A DNA stretch of 64,000 nt from Schauerella fraxinea (GTDB lineage: Bacteria; Pseudomonadota; Gammaproteobacteria; Burkholderiales; Burkholderiaceae_B): the NCBI GenBank assembly GCA_030849965.1, contig JAVDKL010000003.1, forward strand, positions 434,001 through 498,000. The letters run 5' to 3'. This document shows, piece by piece, positions 18,589-26,977 of the stretch (position 1 is the stretch's first letter; each line of letters opens with the position of its first letter). The notes beneath the pieces were generated by a model that worked only from the letters and a program-made list of their open reading frames with translations, did no database searches and was not told the DNA's origin. Made by a program: the position numbers and the translations under genes.

Positions 18589-19302
18589 ATGGATGTGGCA
18601 ATGAAAGTGGTATCCCGTGCGTGGCTCGCGCTGTTTTTGACCGTTCCCCTGTTGCTCGCTGCCTGCGGCGACAAGGAACCCGAACAACGCGCGGCGTTCA
18701 GCCAGTTTCTGCAAACGCGCATCATCGACAAGCCGGGCACGCGCGTGCCGCAGCCGACAGAAGAAGAGAAGAAAACGTTTGGCGACTATGCGTCGCACTA
18801 CGCCGTCATCACCGATTTTCACGCCGGCATGAACAAGTCGGTGACGCCGCTGGGCACCGCCTTGCAGCAAGGCTCGATTCGCAGCGTGAGCGATCTGGTG
18901 GCGCGCCGTGGTGATCTGGAAAAAGCCCGCACGACGATGACGGAAATTCGCACCGCGATCGAAAAGCAGCAAGCTGAAGCCGACGCCGCGCGCGCCAAGC
19001 TCAAGCAGCCGGACGACTTGAAGAAGGTGTACGACGCGGCCTACGACCGCACCGTGACGCAGCCCGCAAACGGATTCAAAACGGTGTTCCCGTTGGCCGA
19101 CGCGTCGTTGCAACGTGCCATCGATACCGCAGACTACGTTGAAAAGAACAAGTCGAAAATCGAGATCAAGGGGTCGATCGTGCAAGTGTCCGATCCGAAG
19201 GTCCAGGCCGAACTGAATCAACGACTGCAAGCGATGAACGAGCAGGCCGCCGGTTTGAACAAGGCGCAAGCCGATATGCAGAAGATGATCACGGGTCGCT
19301 GA
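18589..19302 (+). CDS. DUF3053 (YiaF-like) lipoprotein
   Basis: A 237-residue predicted lipoprotein with signal peptide WLALFLTVPLLLAAC and Cys lipidation before GDKEPEQR. The mature part is helical and matches DUF3053, the family of E. coli YiaF: EQRAAFSQFLQTRIIDKPG and FGDYASHYAVITDFHAGMNK. The start may instead be the second ATG at 18601. It is divergent from another lipoprotein gene (17449-18360), and the pair shares a 228-nt promoter region. A GAAA-loop terminator ends it. Its molecular function is unknown. Confidence 0.88.
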   Translation: MDVAMKVVSRAWLALFLTVPLLLAACGDKEPEQRAAFSQFLQTRIIDKPGTRVPQPTEEEKKTFGDYASHYAVITDFHAGMNKSVTPLGTALQQGSIRSVSDLVARRGDLEKARTTMTEIRTAIEKQQAEADAARAKLKQPDDLKKVYDAAYDRTVTQPANGFKTVFPLADASLQRAIDTADYVEKNKSKIEIKGSIVQVSDPKVQAELNQRLQAMNEQAAGLNKAQADMQKMITGR

Positions 19303-19372
19303 TCCGTCACAACAAGGGGGCGAACTGGGTTTGCATTCTTGTTGGAAAATGACGCTACTGCGCATTGAACGG

Positions 19373-19407
19373 CACCCCAAGGTTGGAAACAACCTTGGGG
19401 TGTTTTT
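19373..19407 (+). terminator. Intrinsic terminator with GAAA tetraloop
   Basis: CACCCCAAGGTTG at 19373-19385 pairs perfectly with CAACCTTGGGGTG at 19390-19402 around a GAAA loop, and five T residues follow. It ends the DUF3053 lipoprotein transcript; the convergent LysR gene ends just to the right at 19419. Confidence 0.93.
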
Positions 19408-19418
19408 ATGGGTGAAAA

Positions 19419-20324
19419 CTATTGCGCCGCGGGCTTGAACGACGCGGTTTCGGCGATCAGCCAGCGCTTGAGAATCTCGACGGCAGGCCGCGCCGAGGCA
19501 CCGCGACGATGCACGAGGTAATAGCCCTTGTCGAGCATCAGCCGTTCATGTGGAAACGGCTCGATCAGCGTGCCAACCTGCAGCTCTTCTTCGGCCAGCA
19601 GCGGGCTGGTCAGGACCAGCCCTTGACCGCGCACTGCAGCGTCGATGGTCATCAACGACTGGTCGAAATGCACGCTCGATAAGGCCGGGTGAAGCCCGAT
19701 ATCGATGTGTGCGAAGGCAGCAAGCCAGCGCTCCCAATGGGGATGCAGGGTGTTGTGCAGCAACGTGGTGCGCGCCACATCCGCGGGCCGCTTGAGCTTC
19801 ATCTTTCTGGCGTATGCCGGGCTGCAATAGACGCGTGCCTCATCCGGATGCAACAGCAGCGTGTCGAGTTGTGGGGCATGGCCGTCGAAATAACGAATGG
19901 CCAGATCGATCGTCTCGCTGTCGAAGTCGGTCATCGTGGTGGCCGAACTGAGGTGGATGGCGAGGGTGGGGTGCGCCGCCAGAAACTGCGGCAGCCGGCG
20001 CGCGAACCAGCGTGCGGCCAAGGTGGGTGGCATGGTCAGCCACACCCCGTTGCTGCGTTGCGCGCGCAATCCCCAACTGGCTTGCGAGAGTTCGGCCAGT
20101 GCCGGTTGAATGCGCGCCCAGTAGGCCAGTGCATCGGGCGTGGGTTCGACCTCGCGCACACGGCGGATGAAGAGCCGCACCCCAAGCCAGTCTTCGAGCT
20201 TGCGCACCTGCTGCCCGATCGCACCCGGGGTGACGTTGAGTTCTGCTGCCGCCATAGAAAAACTACGGTGTCGAAGCGCCGATTCGAACGCAGTGATGGC
20301 TTTGAGAGGCGGAGGCGGTTTCAT
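19419..20324 (-). CDS. LysR-family regulator (GcvA-like)
   Basis: A 301-residue LysR regulator. The N-terminus PPPLKAITAFESALRHRSFSMAAAELNVTPGAIGQQVRKLEDWLGVRLF is the type seen in GcvA-like members. The effector domain includes VWLTMPPTLAARWFARRLPQFLAAHP and DLAIRYFDGHAP. It is divergent from the EamA transporter gene at 20420, with about 95 nt between the starts, and most likely controls that gene. The ligand cannot be inferred. Confidence 0.93.
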   Translation of the reverse strand: MKPPPPLKAITAFESALRHRSFSMAAAELNVTPGAIGQQVRKLEDWLGVRLFIRRVREVEPTPDALAYWARIQPALAELSQASWGLRAQRSNGVWLTMPPTLAARWFARRLPQFLAAHPTLAIHLSSATTMTDFDSETIDLAIRYFDGHAPQLDTLLLHPDEARVYCSPAYARKMKLKRPADVARTTLLHNTLHPHWERWLAAFAHIDIGLHPALSSVHFDQSLMTIDAAVRGQGLVLTSPLLAEEELQVGTLIEPFPHERLMLDKGYYLVHRRGASARPAVEILKRWLIAETASFKPAAQ

Positions 20325-20419
20325 GGTAGAGAAATTCTATCCCATGCGGCATCTTTTATCGGTTGTTCGCCCTTGCCTGCGGTTTCACAATCGAGACTTC
20401 CAATGATGATCTTGGCGGT

Positions 20420-21322
20420 ATGACTGTGAAGCGTTCAGCCTATGTGGCGTTTGCCCTGCTTGGTGTGATCTGGGGCAGCAACTTTATTTTCATGAAATGG
20501 GCTGTGGCCTGGATCACGCCTGGACAAGTGGTGCTGTTACGGGTGCTGTTCGGTTTCGTACCGCTTCTGGTGTATGCACTGATGCGCGGTGCGTTGCACT
20601 GGCGCGACTTGCGCCACGCGCCCCATTTTCTGGTGATGGCGCTGCTGGCGACTGCCCTCTATTACTACGCTTTTGCGCAGGGCGCGGCATTGCTGCCCTC
20701 CAGCGTGGCGGGGATGTTGAGCGGCGCGATTCCGCTGTTCACGTTCCTGGCAGCAATGTTGTTTCTGCGCGAGGAGCGTTTGAACCGGCGCATCGCACTC
20801 GGTATTGCGCTCGGGTTTGCTGGGGTGCTGTTGATCGCGAAGCCATGGGAAATGGGTCAAGCCGGATTCGACGCGCGTGGCGTGGCGTATATGGTGCTGG
20901 GCTCGTTGAGCGTGGGCGTCTCGTTTGTGTACGCGCGGCTGTTCATCACGCGATTGCGGCTGACGCCGCTGGCGCTGTCGACCTATCAAACGGGCATGGC
21001 CTTGATCCTGATTGCCTTGGTCACCGATCTGCACGGCATCGACCACATCTTGCAAGACAGCCGCGCCGTGGCCGGTGTGGTGTTGGGATTGGGGCTATTG
21101 GGCACGGGCGTGGCCTACATGCTCTATTACTTCATCGTCGATCGGCTCGGCGCGGTAGCGGCATCGGGCGTGACGTATCTGCCGCCGATCGTGGCGCTCG
21201 GGGTGGGGGTGGTGTTGGTGCATGAGCCCGTGCAGATGTCGGACCTCATTGCGGTGGCGGCGATTTTGATCGGCGTGTACGTGCTGCAGCGCGGCCGCTC
21301 GGCGCGTGCTGCAGCCGCTTGA
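20420..21322 (+). CDS. EamA/DMT-family permease
   Basis: A 300-residue inner-membrane protein with ten predicted helices in two EamA repeats: YVAFALLGVIWGSNFIFMKWA opens the first, and GVAYMVLGSLSVGVSFVYARL opens the second. DMT proteins of this type usually export amino acids or related metabolites. The ATG at 20420 is preferred; an upstream start at 20363 adds 19 residues that do not fit the family. It is divergent from a GcvA-like LysR gene. Confidence 0.9.
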   Translation: MTVKRSAYVAFALLGVIWGSNFIFMKWAVAWITPGQVVLLRVLFGFVPLLVYALMRGALHWRDLRHAPHFLVMALLATALYYYAFAQGAALLPSSVAGMLSGAIPLFTFLAAMLFLREERLNRRIALGIALGFAGVLLIAKPWEMGQAGFDARGVAYMVLGSLSVGVSFVYARLFITRLRLTPLALSTYQTGMALILIALVTDLHGIDHILQDSRAVAGVVLGLGLLGTGVAYMLYYFIVDRLGAVAASGVTYLPPIVALGVGVVLVHEPVQMSDLIAVAAILIGVYVLQRGRSARAAAA

Positions 21323-21337
21323 ACCAGTACTGAACGG

Positions 21338-21375
21338 CGGTATGGCACCGGGGGGGGGCCGGTATGGTACCGGGC
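21338..21375. repeat. Direct repeat around a G9 tract
   Basis: CGGTATGGCACCGGG and CGGTATGGTACCGGG are near-identical copies about 22 nt apart, separated by a run of nine G (21350-21358). They lie between the EamA gene and the unknown gene at 21590. Homopolymer runs of this length are slippage-prone; no open frame crosses it. Confidence 0.7.
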
Positions 21376-21589
21376 GGGATCCAAGTGGCGTATTTGGGGA
21401 TCAGGGATGTCCGCGCTGGGTGAAGGCGCGATTGGCGCGGCCCGACGGTTTCATCACCCCGATCGACGGCCTGACAGGGGTAGGGAAATCAAATGAAAAA
21501 GTCACACTCTCGATTCGCGCCCGATCGCAGGACGTGAAACTATAGGGGGTTGTGTTTTCACCCCTTGACTCAAGCGGAGCACCCTTTAC

Positions 21590-22186
21590 GTGACCGATAA
21601 GCTTTCTATCGACGCCGATCCTTCCAAAATCGCAACCGATGCTGCAGCCGACGCTGCAACCGATGCCGCAACCGATGCGGCAAATGACACCGACACCGAC
21701 ACCGATCTGGAGACCAACGAGCCGGTCAAAACGATGGAGCCCCGGCTCTGGCGTGACGATGGCTGGACGGCCCGCGTGATCAAGAACGAGGACGATGACG
21801 GCTGGGCTGTCGAAATGACCCTGGACGGCGAATCCGAACCGTCGCTGGTCGGACCCTGGACGATGGGACGCGACAAGAAAAACCCCAAGCCGCTCGATCC
21901 GCCGGCGTTCTTCACTTTGGTCAAGACGGCTAATGAGGTGTTGCGCCGTCACGAGCAGCAACTGCACGCCATGCTGCACAAGAGCGTGAAGGTGCGCGGC
22001 GAGGATGGCGGCAGCATCACCGTCAAACTCGATATCGACCCGAATGAAGATAATCCCACCGCCGTATTGAGCGCCTACGATGTGCTGGGCGAAGAGCTGG
22101 GACGGGCGAGCGTGGCGCCGAGCTACAAGCTAAATGTTGAGCGCGCCGGCAAGTGGATTGCGGGTGGCTTTGGAAAGCCGGAGTGA
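21590..22186 (+). CDS. Unknown acidic protein with Asp/Ala/Thr repeat N-terminus
   Basis: A 198-residue protein that I do not recognise. It begins with GTG. Residues about 15-43 are an acidic low-complexity stretch of TDAA units followed by TD pairs, encoded by 12-bp and 6-bp tandem repeats. The remaining 150 residues form a compact domain with clear strands (WTARVIKNEDDDGWAVEMTL and EDGGSITVKLDID) and a helix (FTLVKTANEVLRRHEQQLHAML). There is no signal peptide and no membrane segment. The codon pattern outside the repeat is like the neighbours, so the gene is probably real. It is followed by an orphan response regulator 118 nt downstream. Confidence 0.75.
   Translation: MTDKLSIDADPSKIATDAAADAATDAATDAANDTDTDTDLETNEPVKTMEPRLWRDDGWTARVIKNEDDDGWAVEMTLDGESEPSLVGPWTMGRDKKNPKPLDPPAFFTLVKTANEVLRRHEQQLHAMLHKSVKVRGEDGGSITVKLDIDPNEDNPTAVLSAYDVLGEELGRASVAPSYKLNVERAGKWIAGGFGKPE
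21638..21703 (+). repeat. 12-bp and 6-bp coding tandem repeats
   Basis: Four 12-bp units related to GATGCCGCAACC (21638-21685) run into three 6-bp GACACC units. They encode the TDAA and TD repeats at the N-terminus of the unknown protein. Because the units are multiples of three, copy-number change would keep the frame. Confidence 0.85.
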
Positions 22187-22304
22187 TCGAGGCGTACTCC
22201 ATGTATTGAAAGGCTACGGCAGGATTTAAGGTGGAGATGACCGGCGCGCAAGGCTTTCGGCGTCGCGCGGTCATTAAAGCAAACCATCTTGAAGGGACTC
22301 TGCC

Positions 22305-23093
22305 ATGCTTAACCCCGCTTGCTTTCCCGTGCGTGTCGCGATTCTGGATGACCACGCCGTCGTTCGTGTCGGACTGGCGGCAACCCTCTCGCAGGAGTGG
22401 GATCTGCGCGTGGTCGGCGGCTTCGCCGACAGCCGGTCGATGTTGAATGCGCTTCCCGATCTGCACGTCGATGTTCTGCTCACCGACTATTCGCTTGGGC
22501 CGGACGAAATCGATGGCGTCGCACTTGTGCGCGCCGTGCGCACGAAGTTTCCCGCCTGCAAGGTGCTGGTCGTGTCGTCGCACGATCAGCCCGCTATCGT
22601 GGCGCTCAGCTTGCGCGCCGGCGCCCACGGCTACGTGACCAAATCCCAGGCCATCCATTCGGTCGCCAAAGCGGTGCGGATCGTGGCGGCCGGCATGCGA
22701 TACCTCGACGATTACATGGCCTACGAACTCGAACTCGCGGCAACCGAACCCACCGACGACGTCAACGGGCATTTGCCGGGCGCGCATGCCGTGCTGAACT
22801 GCCCGGATCTCAGCGTGCGCGAACGCGAGGTGATGCGGTGCTTCTTGAACGGCATGTCGGTGACGCAGATCGCCGAGAAATTCAAGCGCAGCACGAAAAC
22901 GATCAGCACGCAGAAGGCGGGCGCTTACCGCAAACTCGGCGTGGGTTCGGATGCGGCGTTTTTCAAGCTCAAGCATCTCGCCCATCGCGAGGATAAAACC
23001 GAGCGTGGCAGTTTGGGCTGGCAGGATGGCGTGGGATGCAACGCCTTCGCCGACCTCGATACCGAGCGGCACGACGAGGGACCAAAAAGCTGA
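22305..23093 (+). CDS. Orphan NarL/FixJ-type response regulator
   Basis: A 262-residue two-component regulator. The receiver domain has the acidic pair Asp15-Asp16, the phosphoacceptor Asp61 (LLTDYSLG) and Lys113 (YVTKSQ). The C-terminal LuxR-type helix-turn-helix covers about 168-215 (LSVREREVMRCFLNGMSVTQIAEKF, KRSTKTISTQKAGAYRKLG). It is closest in layout to RcsB/NarL-type proteins. A 30-residue charged tail follows the DNA-binding domain, longer than usual. No histidine kinase gene is nearby, so its partner must lie elsewhere. Confidence 0.94.
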   Translation: MLNPACFPVRVAILDDHAVVRVGLAATLSQEWDLRVVGGFADSRSMLNALPDLHVDVLLTDYSLGPDEIDGVALVRAVRTKFPACKVLVVSSHDQPAIVALSLRAGAHGYVTKSQAIHSVAKAVRIVAAGMRYLDDYMAYELELAATEPTDDVNGHLPGAHAVLNCPDLSVREREVMRCFLNGMSVTQIAEKFKRSTKTISTQKAGAYRKLGVGSDAAFFKLKHLAHREDKTERGSLGWQDGVGCNAFADLDTERHDEGPKS

Positions 23094-23096
23094 CGG

Positions 23097-23729
23097 CTAT
23101 TTGCCTGCCAGGATCCGGTCGACCAGTGCTTCGTGGCCTTGGGGGTCATTCGCACCCGATATCACCTGCACCACCGCGAGCGTCGGGCCGGATGCGGCCA
23201 GCAAGGCCGTGCTGAGCGCGGCGCCGCCGTCGATGATATCGGTGGCGTCGATGCGGCGCATGCCCAGGCCTTTCACCACGATCGTTTTTTCGCTCTGCAC
23301 CTGATAGCGCGGGTGCGCACGCTTTTGCTGGGCGTTGTAGCCGGCGCCGGCGCCCGTCAGGAAGATATTGTCGTTCTTGCCGACCTGCGTGCCCGAGGGG
23401 TTGGGCGCTTCGCTTACCACCACGATCTTGCGGTCGTCATCGCTTGCGAACATCGACCCCCATGCACTGCCGTCGCCGGGCGTGCCGCTGCTGCGCTTGA
23501 TCTCGCGGCCCGCGTACGAAGCAGGCAGGGTGAAATTGAATTGCTTCTTCAGTAATGCGAATCTGTGCGGGGCCGCTTGGGGCGCCGCCTGCATGCGCGG
23601 GGTAGACGCCTGCGCTGTGCGTGTCGCAGGCGCCGGGTTCGGCTGCGCGGACCACGCCGGGCCGGCCACGCTTGCCAGTGCGGCGCCCACCACGGCCACG
23701 CGCCACATCCGTTGCACCGCATTCGCCAT
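23097..23729 (-). CDS. DcrB-like exported protein
   Basis: A 210-residue exported protein. The start at 23729 has an AGGA ribosome site and gives a signal peptide (VAVVGAALASVAGPAWSA). The mature part reads FNFTLPASYAG, MFASDDDRKIVVVSE, YQVQSEKTIVVKGLGMRRIDAT and LAVVQVISGANDPQGHEALVDRIL. This matches in order the E. coli DcrB family (DUF1795) pattern of an F-x-LP strand, a degraded-or-kept regulatory loop, Q/D-V-x-S/T-E-K and a C-terminal helix. A paralogue lies at 31339-31899. E. coli DcrB is an inner-membrane lipoprotein. Here no lipobox is visible, so the product is probably periplasmic. Confidence 0.7.
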   Translation of the reverse strand: MANAVQRMWRVAVVGAALASVAGPAWSAQPNPAPATRTAQASTPRMQAAPQAAPHRFALLKKQFNFTLPASYAGREIKRSSGTPGDGSAWGSMFASDDDRKIVVVSEAPNPSGTQVGKNDNIFLTGAGAGYNAQQKRAHPRYQVQSEKTIVVKGLGMRRIDATDIIDGGAALSTALLAASGPTLAVVQVISGANDPQGHEALVDRILAGK

Positions 23730-24202
23730 GATTGCTGTCCTGGGTGATAGACGGCTTCGATGTGTCGCCGTCTGGATCGAGAATGAACGCCGCATAGTAC
23801 CTGGGCGCGATCGATCATGACGCGTATCTGTTGCCATCGATGATGACGTCGCTGATGACGTCAATACGTCGCTTGAAGCGCGACGAAGATCATTATCGGA
23901 GCGTTGATGAGCGGCGAGAAGCGCTCGTTTGCCTTAGTGGTATTCCCTAGGGGGATGACTCGCGAGCTCGTTTCATCGCGGAAGGAATCGCGTCTTCGGG
24001 CCTGCGACGATGTTGTCTAACAACGCTGATAAAGGCGTTTAGAGTCAATGGCTTATAAGCATATGCTCCGCCGAAAAATGATGGTTCTCGCGGCGCGTCA
24101 TTCCTTAAGGGAATTGCCCGCTCAGAAATTTAATCCCTTTTTGATGCGCCATTTTGCTCGCAGTATTCCGGCTGTCGTTTCCTTTTTCGCTCCTGGAGTC
24201 CC
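23730..24202. other. 473-nt region with no gene; contains direct repeat TGATGACGTC
   Basis: No convincing reading frame lies here. The sequence TGATGACGTC occurs at 23841-23850 and again at 23853-23862, 12 bp apart, and each copy holds most of a TGACGTCA-type palindrome. A third ACGTC follows. These may be regulator sites for either the leftward DcrB-like gene or the rightward aldolase operon. An ATG-initiated frame at 24048-24302 was judged spurious. Confidence 0.45.
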
Positions 24203-24877
24203 ATGTCAGCCGTCTTGTCCGGGTCGCGCATGTTGCCGACCGCACCTGTTGCCGATGCATCCATTCTCGATGCGCTGCGCACGATCGTCACCCCTCATTT
24301 GAGCGACAACCTCGCGCGCCGTGAAGGCATCGCGGGTCTGGCACGCTACAACCGCCGCGGCAAACTTGTCGGTACCGCCGTCACCGTTAAAACGCGTCCG
24401 GGCGACAACCTGATGATCTACAAAGCCATGCTCGAGATTCAACCGGGTCATGTGCTGGTGGTGGACGCCGGCGGCGACCTGAGCAATGCCGTCATGGGCG
24501 AGATCATGAAGCGCTACCTGCAAATGCATGGCTGCGCAGGCGTGGTGATCGATGGTGCGATCCGCGATGTGGTGGCGTTCGAAGAGGACGATTTCCCGTG
24601 CTATGCCCGGGGCCATATTCACCGCGGTCCGTACAAGGATGGCCCGGGCGAAGTGAATGTGCCGGTGTCGATCGGCGGCCAGGTCATTCAGCCGGGCGAC
24701 CTGATCGTGGGCGATGAAGATGGCGTGGTGAGTTTTCCGCTGGCCGATGCCGAAGCGCTGATCGAGCGTGCGCGTGCGCATGCCGACAAAGAAGCCCGCA
24801 TCATGGCCGAGATCGCGACCGGTGCGCGTGAGCAAAGCTGGATGCAGGCCGCATTTGCCGCACGGGGCATCGCATGA
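24203..24877 (+). CDS. RraA-like / HMG-CHA aldolase family protein
   Basis: A 224-residue protein of the RraA/4-hydroxy-4-methyl-2-oxoglutarate aldolase family. These aldolases cleave 4-hydroxy-2-oxo acids to pyruvate plus an oxo acid. The family motif Asp-X20-Arg-Asp appears here as Glu100-X20-Arg121-Asp122 (GEIMKRY to DGAIRD), so the first ligand is Glu rather than Asp. The Arg-Asp pair and the DAGGD loop are kept. The start has a GGAG ribosome site. It overlaps the aminotransferase gene by ATGA (24874-24877). The operon context supports an aldolase over a ribonuclease-regulator role. Confidence 0.87.
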   Translation: MSAVLSGSRMLPTAPVADASILDALRTIVTPHLSDNLARREGIAGLARYNRRGKLVGTAVTVKTRPGDNLMIYKAMLEIQPGHVLVVDAGGDLSNAVMGEIMKRYLQMHGCAGVVIDGAIRDVVAFEEDDFPCYARGHIHRGPYKDGPGEVNVPVSIGGQVIQPGDLIVGDEDGVVSFPLADAEALIERARAHADKEARIMAEIATGAREQSWMQAAFAARGIA

Positions 24878-26103
24878 GCGCGCACGATACGCAGGATTTT
24901 TTGGCCGCACGGGCCAAGGTGATCAAGCCGTCGCCCAGCATGGCCGCGAAGATGCGCGTCGACCGGCTGCGTGCCGAAGGCCGCGACATCGTCGATTTCA
25001 CGGTGGGCGAACCAGACATGGATACCCCGGCGCATATCGTCGAGGCGGGTATCGAGGCGATGCGCACGGGCAAGACGCGCTACACGGGCGCCGCCGGCAC
25101 CCCTGCTTTGTTGAAGGCCGTGCAGACCAAGTTCCGACGCGAAAATGCGTTGGATTACGGGCTGGACCAGATCGTGGCAGGCTCGGGCGCCAAGCAATTG
25201 ATCTTCACGGCGTTTGCGGTGTCGGTCGAGCAGGGCGATGAGGTAATCATTCCAGCACCGTACTGGGTGTCGTATCCCGATATGGTGTTGGTCAACGACG
25301 GCAAGCCGGTGATCGTGCCGTGCGGTGAAGATGTCGATTTCAAGCTGACGCCCGAAGCGCTCGAAAGTGCGATCACGCCGCGTACCAAGTGGGTGATCCT
25401 GAATACGCCGAGCAATCCTACCGGGGCGATTTATTCGGAAGCCGAGCTGCAGGGGTTGGGCGCCGTGCTCGCGCGTCACCCGCACGTGTGGGTGTTGACC
25501 GACGAGATCTATGAGCATCTCTCGTACGGGGATGCCGCGCCCGTGTCGATCGCAACCTTGAGCGACGATTTGTACGCGCGGACGCTGACGGTGAATGGTG
25601 TGTCCAAGGCTTACGCGATGACGGGCTGGCGCCTTGGTTATGCCGGCGGCCCGAAGACGTTGATCCGCGCCATGGTGACGATGATTTCGCAAAGCACCAG
25701 TTGCGTGAGCGCCATCAGCCAGGCGGCCGCGGTGGTCGCGTTGACGTCGGATCAAGCGTGCGTGGGTCAAGCGGCCGCGATTTTCAAACAGCGTCGTGAT
25801 CGCATCGTGCAACTGTTGAACGATGTGCCCGGTATCCGTTGCGCGCAGCCCGATGGCGCGTTCTATGTTTATCCGAGCGTGGCCGGACTGCTGGGCCGTC
25901 GCACGCCCGCCGGTACCGTGTTGAACACCGATCTCGACGTGGTGATGTATTTGCTGGAAGAGGCCGGCGTGGCCTTGCTCGACGGCGCGGCCTACGGGGT
26001 GTCGCCTTATCTTCGCCTGAGTTTCGCAACCTCGATGGAACAGATCGAGGAAGGGTGTGCGCGGATTGCGCGTGCCTGCGCCACATTGACTGCTGCAGCT
26101 TAA
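24874..26103 (+). CDS. Class I PLP aminotransferase (aspartate aminotransferase family)
   Basis: A 409-residue fold-type I aminotransferase. Key features are FTVGEPDMDTP near the N-terminus, the NTPSNPTGAIYS region (Asn and Pro of the PLP pocket), LTDEIYEHL (Asp binding the pyridine nitrogen), VNGVSKAYAMTGWRLGY (PLP-lysine in SKAY) and LRLSFATS (Arg for the substrate carboxylate). It is coupled to the RraA-like aldolase gene by a 4-nt overlap and followed by an ABC transporter for polar amino acids. A likely task is to deaminate the imported amino acid so the aldolase can cleave the resulting oxo acid. Confidence 0.92.
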   Translation: MSAHDTQDFLAARAKVIKPSPSMAAKMRVDRLRAEGRDIVDFTVGEPDMDTPAHIVEAGIEAMRTGKTRYTGAAGTPALLKAVQTKFRRENALDYGLDQIVAGSGAKQLIFTAFAVSVEQGDEVIIPAPYWVSYPDMVLVNDGKPVIVPCGEDVDFKLTPEALESAITPRTKWVILNTPSNPTGAIYSEAELQGLGAVLARHPHVWVLTDEIYEHLSYGDAAPVSIATLSDDLYARTLTVNGVSKAYAMTGWRLGYAGGPKTLIRAMVTMISQSTSCVSAISQAAAVVALTSDQACVGQAAAIFKQRRDRIVQLLNDVPGIRCAQPDGAFYVYPSVAGLLGRRTPAGTVLNTDLDVVMYLLEEAGVALLDGAAYGVSPYLRLSFATSMEQIEEGCARIARACATLTAAA

Positions 26104-26125
26104 TTAATCCAAGGGGAATAACACC

Positions 26126-26953
26126 ATGAAGAACTCGATCAAAGCGTTGGCGGCCGGTATCGGCCTGACGGCGGTGCTGGCCACGACGGCGCAAGCCGGC
26201 ACGCTGGAAGATATCAAAGCACGCGGCAAATTCATTTGCGGCACGTTGGGCACGGCCGAGCCGTTCAGCTTTCAGGATCCCAAAACCCGCGCCGTGGTGG
26301 GCTTTGAAGTGGACATGTGCCAGAAGATCGCCGACAGCCTGAAGGTGCCGATGGAGCTCAAGCTGATCGCCGTCGAAGCGCGTATCCCTGAGCTGATCGC
26401 CGGCCGCGTCGATCTGGTGGCGGCCAATCTGGGCTGGAGCCCGGAGCGCGCGCAGCAGATCGATTACTCGTTCCAGCATTTCGTCAGCCCGCAAAAGGTG
26501 TTAGCGCGGCAAGCGGATGCCGATCTGAAATCGCCCGCCGACCTGGCCGGTCAACGGGTGAGCGCCGTGCGCGGTTCGTCGTCCGAGCAGGGCGCGCGCA
26601 AAAACATTCCTAACGTGGACCCGCTGACGTTCAAGGATCCGAGCGGTGCGTTCCTGGCGCTGCAACAACGCAAGGTGCAAGGCTTCGTGGCGTCCGAGTT
26701 GATGCTGGTCAAGCTGCAGCAGCAAGCGTCCGACAGCAATGTGCCGGTGAAGATTCTCGAGCCGGCGTTGTTCGTCGAACCCTGGGGCCTGGGCGTGCGC
26801 CGTGGCGACACCGCGTTTCTCAATCACGTGAACCAGGTGTTGGGCCAGATGGAAACCTCGGGCGACGCGCAGAAGCTGTTCGACAAATGGCTGGGTCAGG
26901 ACACCGCCTACAAGCTCAAGCGCGACTATAAATTCGAAGCGATCAAAGGCTAA
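26126..26953 (+). CDS. Amino-acid ABC transporter substrate-binding protein
   Basis: A 275-residue periplasmic binding protein of the polar amino acid group (SBP family 3). A signal peptide ends at TTAQAG. The mature part shows GTAEPFSFQDPKTRAVVGFEVDMCQKIADSL, VDLVAANLGWSPERAQQIDYS and RVSAVRGSSSEQGARKN, all typical. It precedes two permease genes and an ATPase gene. GGCGCGCGCGCC at 26954-26965, a perfect palindrome just after the stop codon, may form a hairpin that favours expression of this protein over the permeases. Confidence 0.95.
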   Translation: MKNSIKALAAGIGLTAVLATTAQAGTLEDIKARGKFICGTLGTAEPFSFQDPKTRAVVGFEVDMCQKIADSLKVPMELKLIAVEARIPELIAGRVDLVAANLGWSPERAQQIDYSFQHFVSPQKVLARQADADLKSPADLAGQRVSAVRGSSSEQGARKNIPNVDPLTFKDPSGAFLALQQRKVQGFVASELMLVKLQQQASDSNVPVKILEPALFVEPWGLGVRRGDTAFLNHVNQVLGQMETSGDAQKLFDKWLGQDTAYKLKRDYKFEAIKG

Positions 26954-26977
26954 GGCGCGCGCGCCGTCGTTACGCAC

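Noticed and set aside
17449-19392. 647-residue minus-strand frame
   Set aside because: The real lipoprotein starts at 18360, where a signal peptide and lipobox begin; the upstream part shadows the divergent lipoprotein.
24048-24302. 84-residue frame upstream of the aldolase gene
   Set aside because: It overlaps the aldolase start out of frame and shows no conserved pattern or ribosome site.
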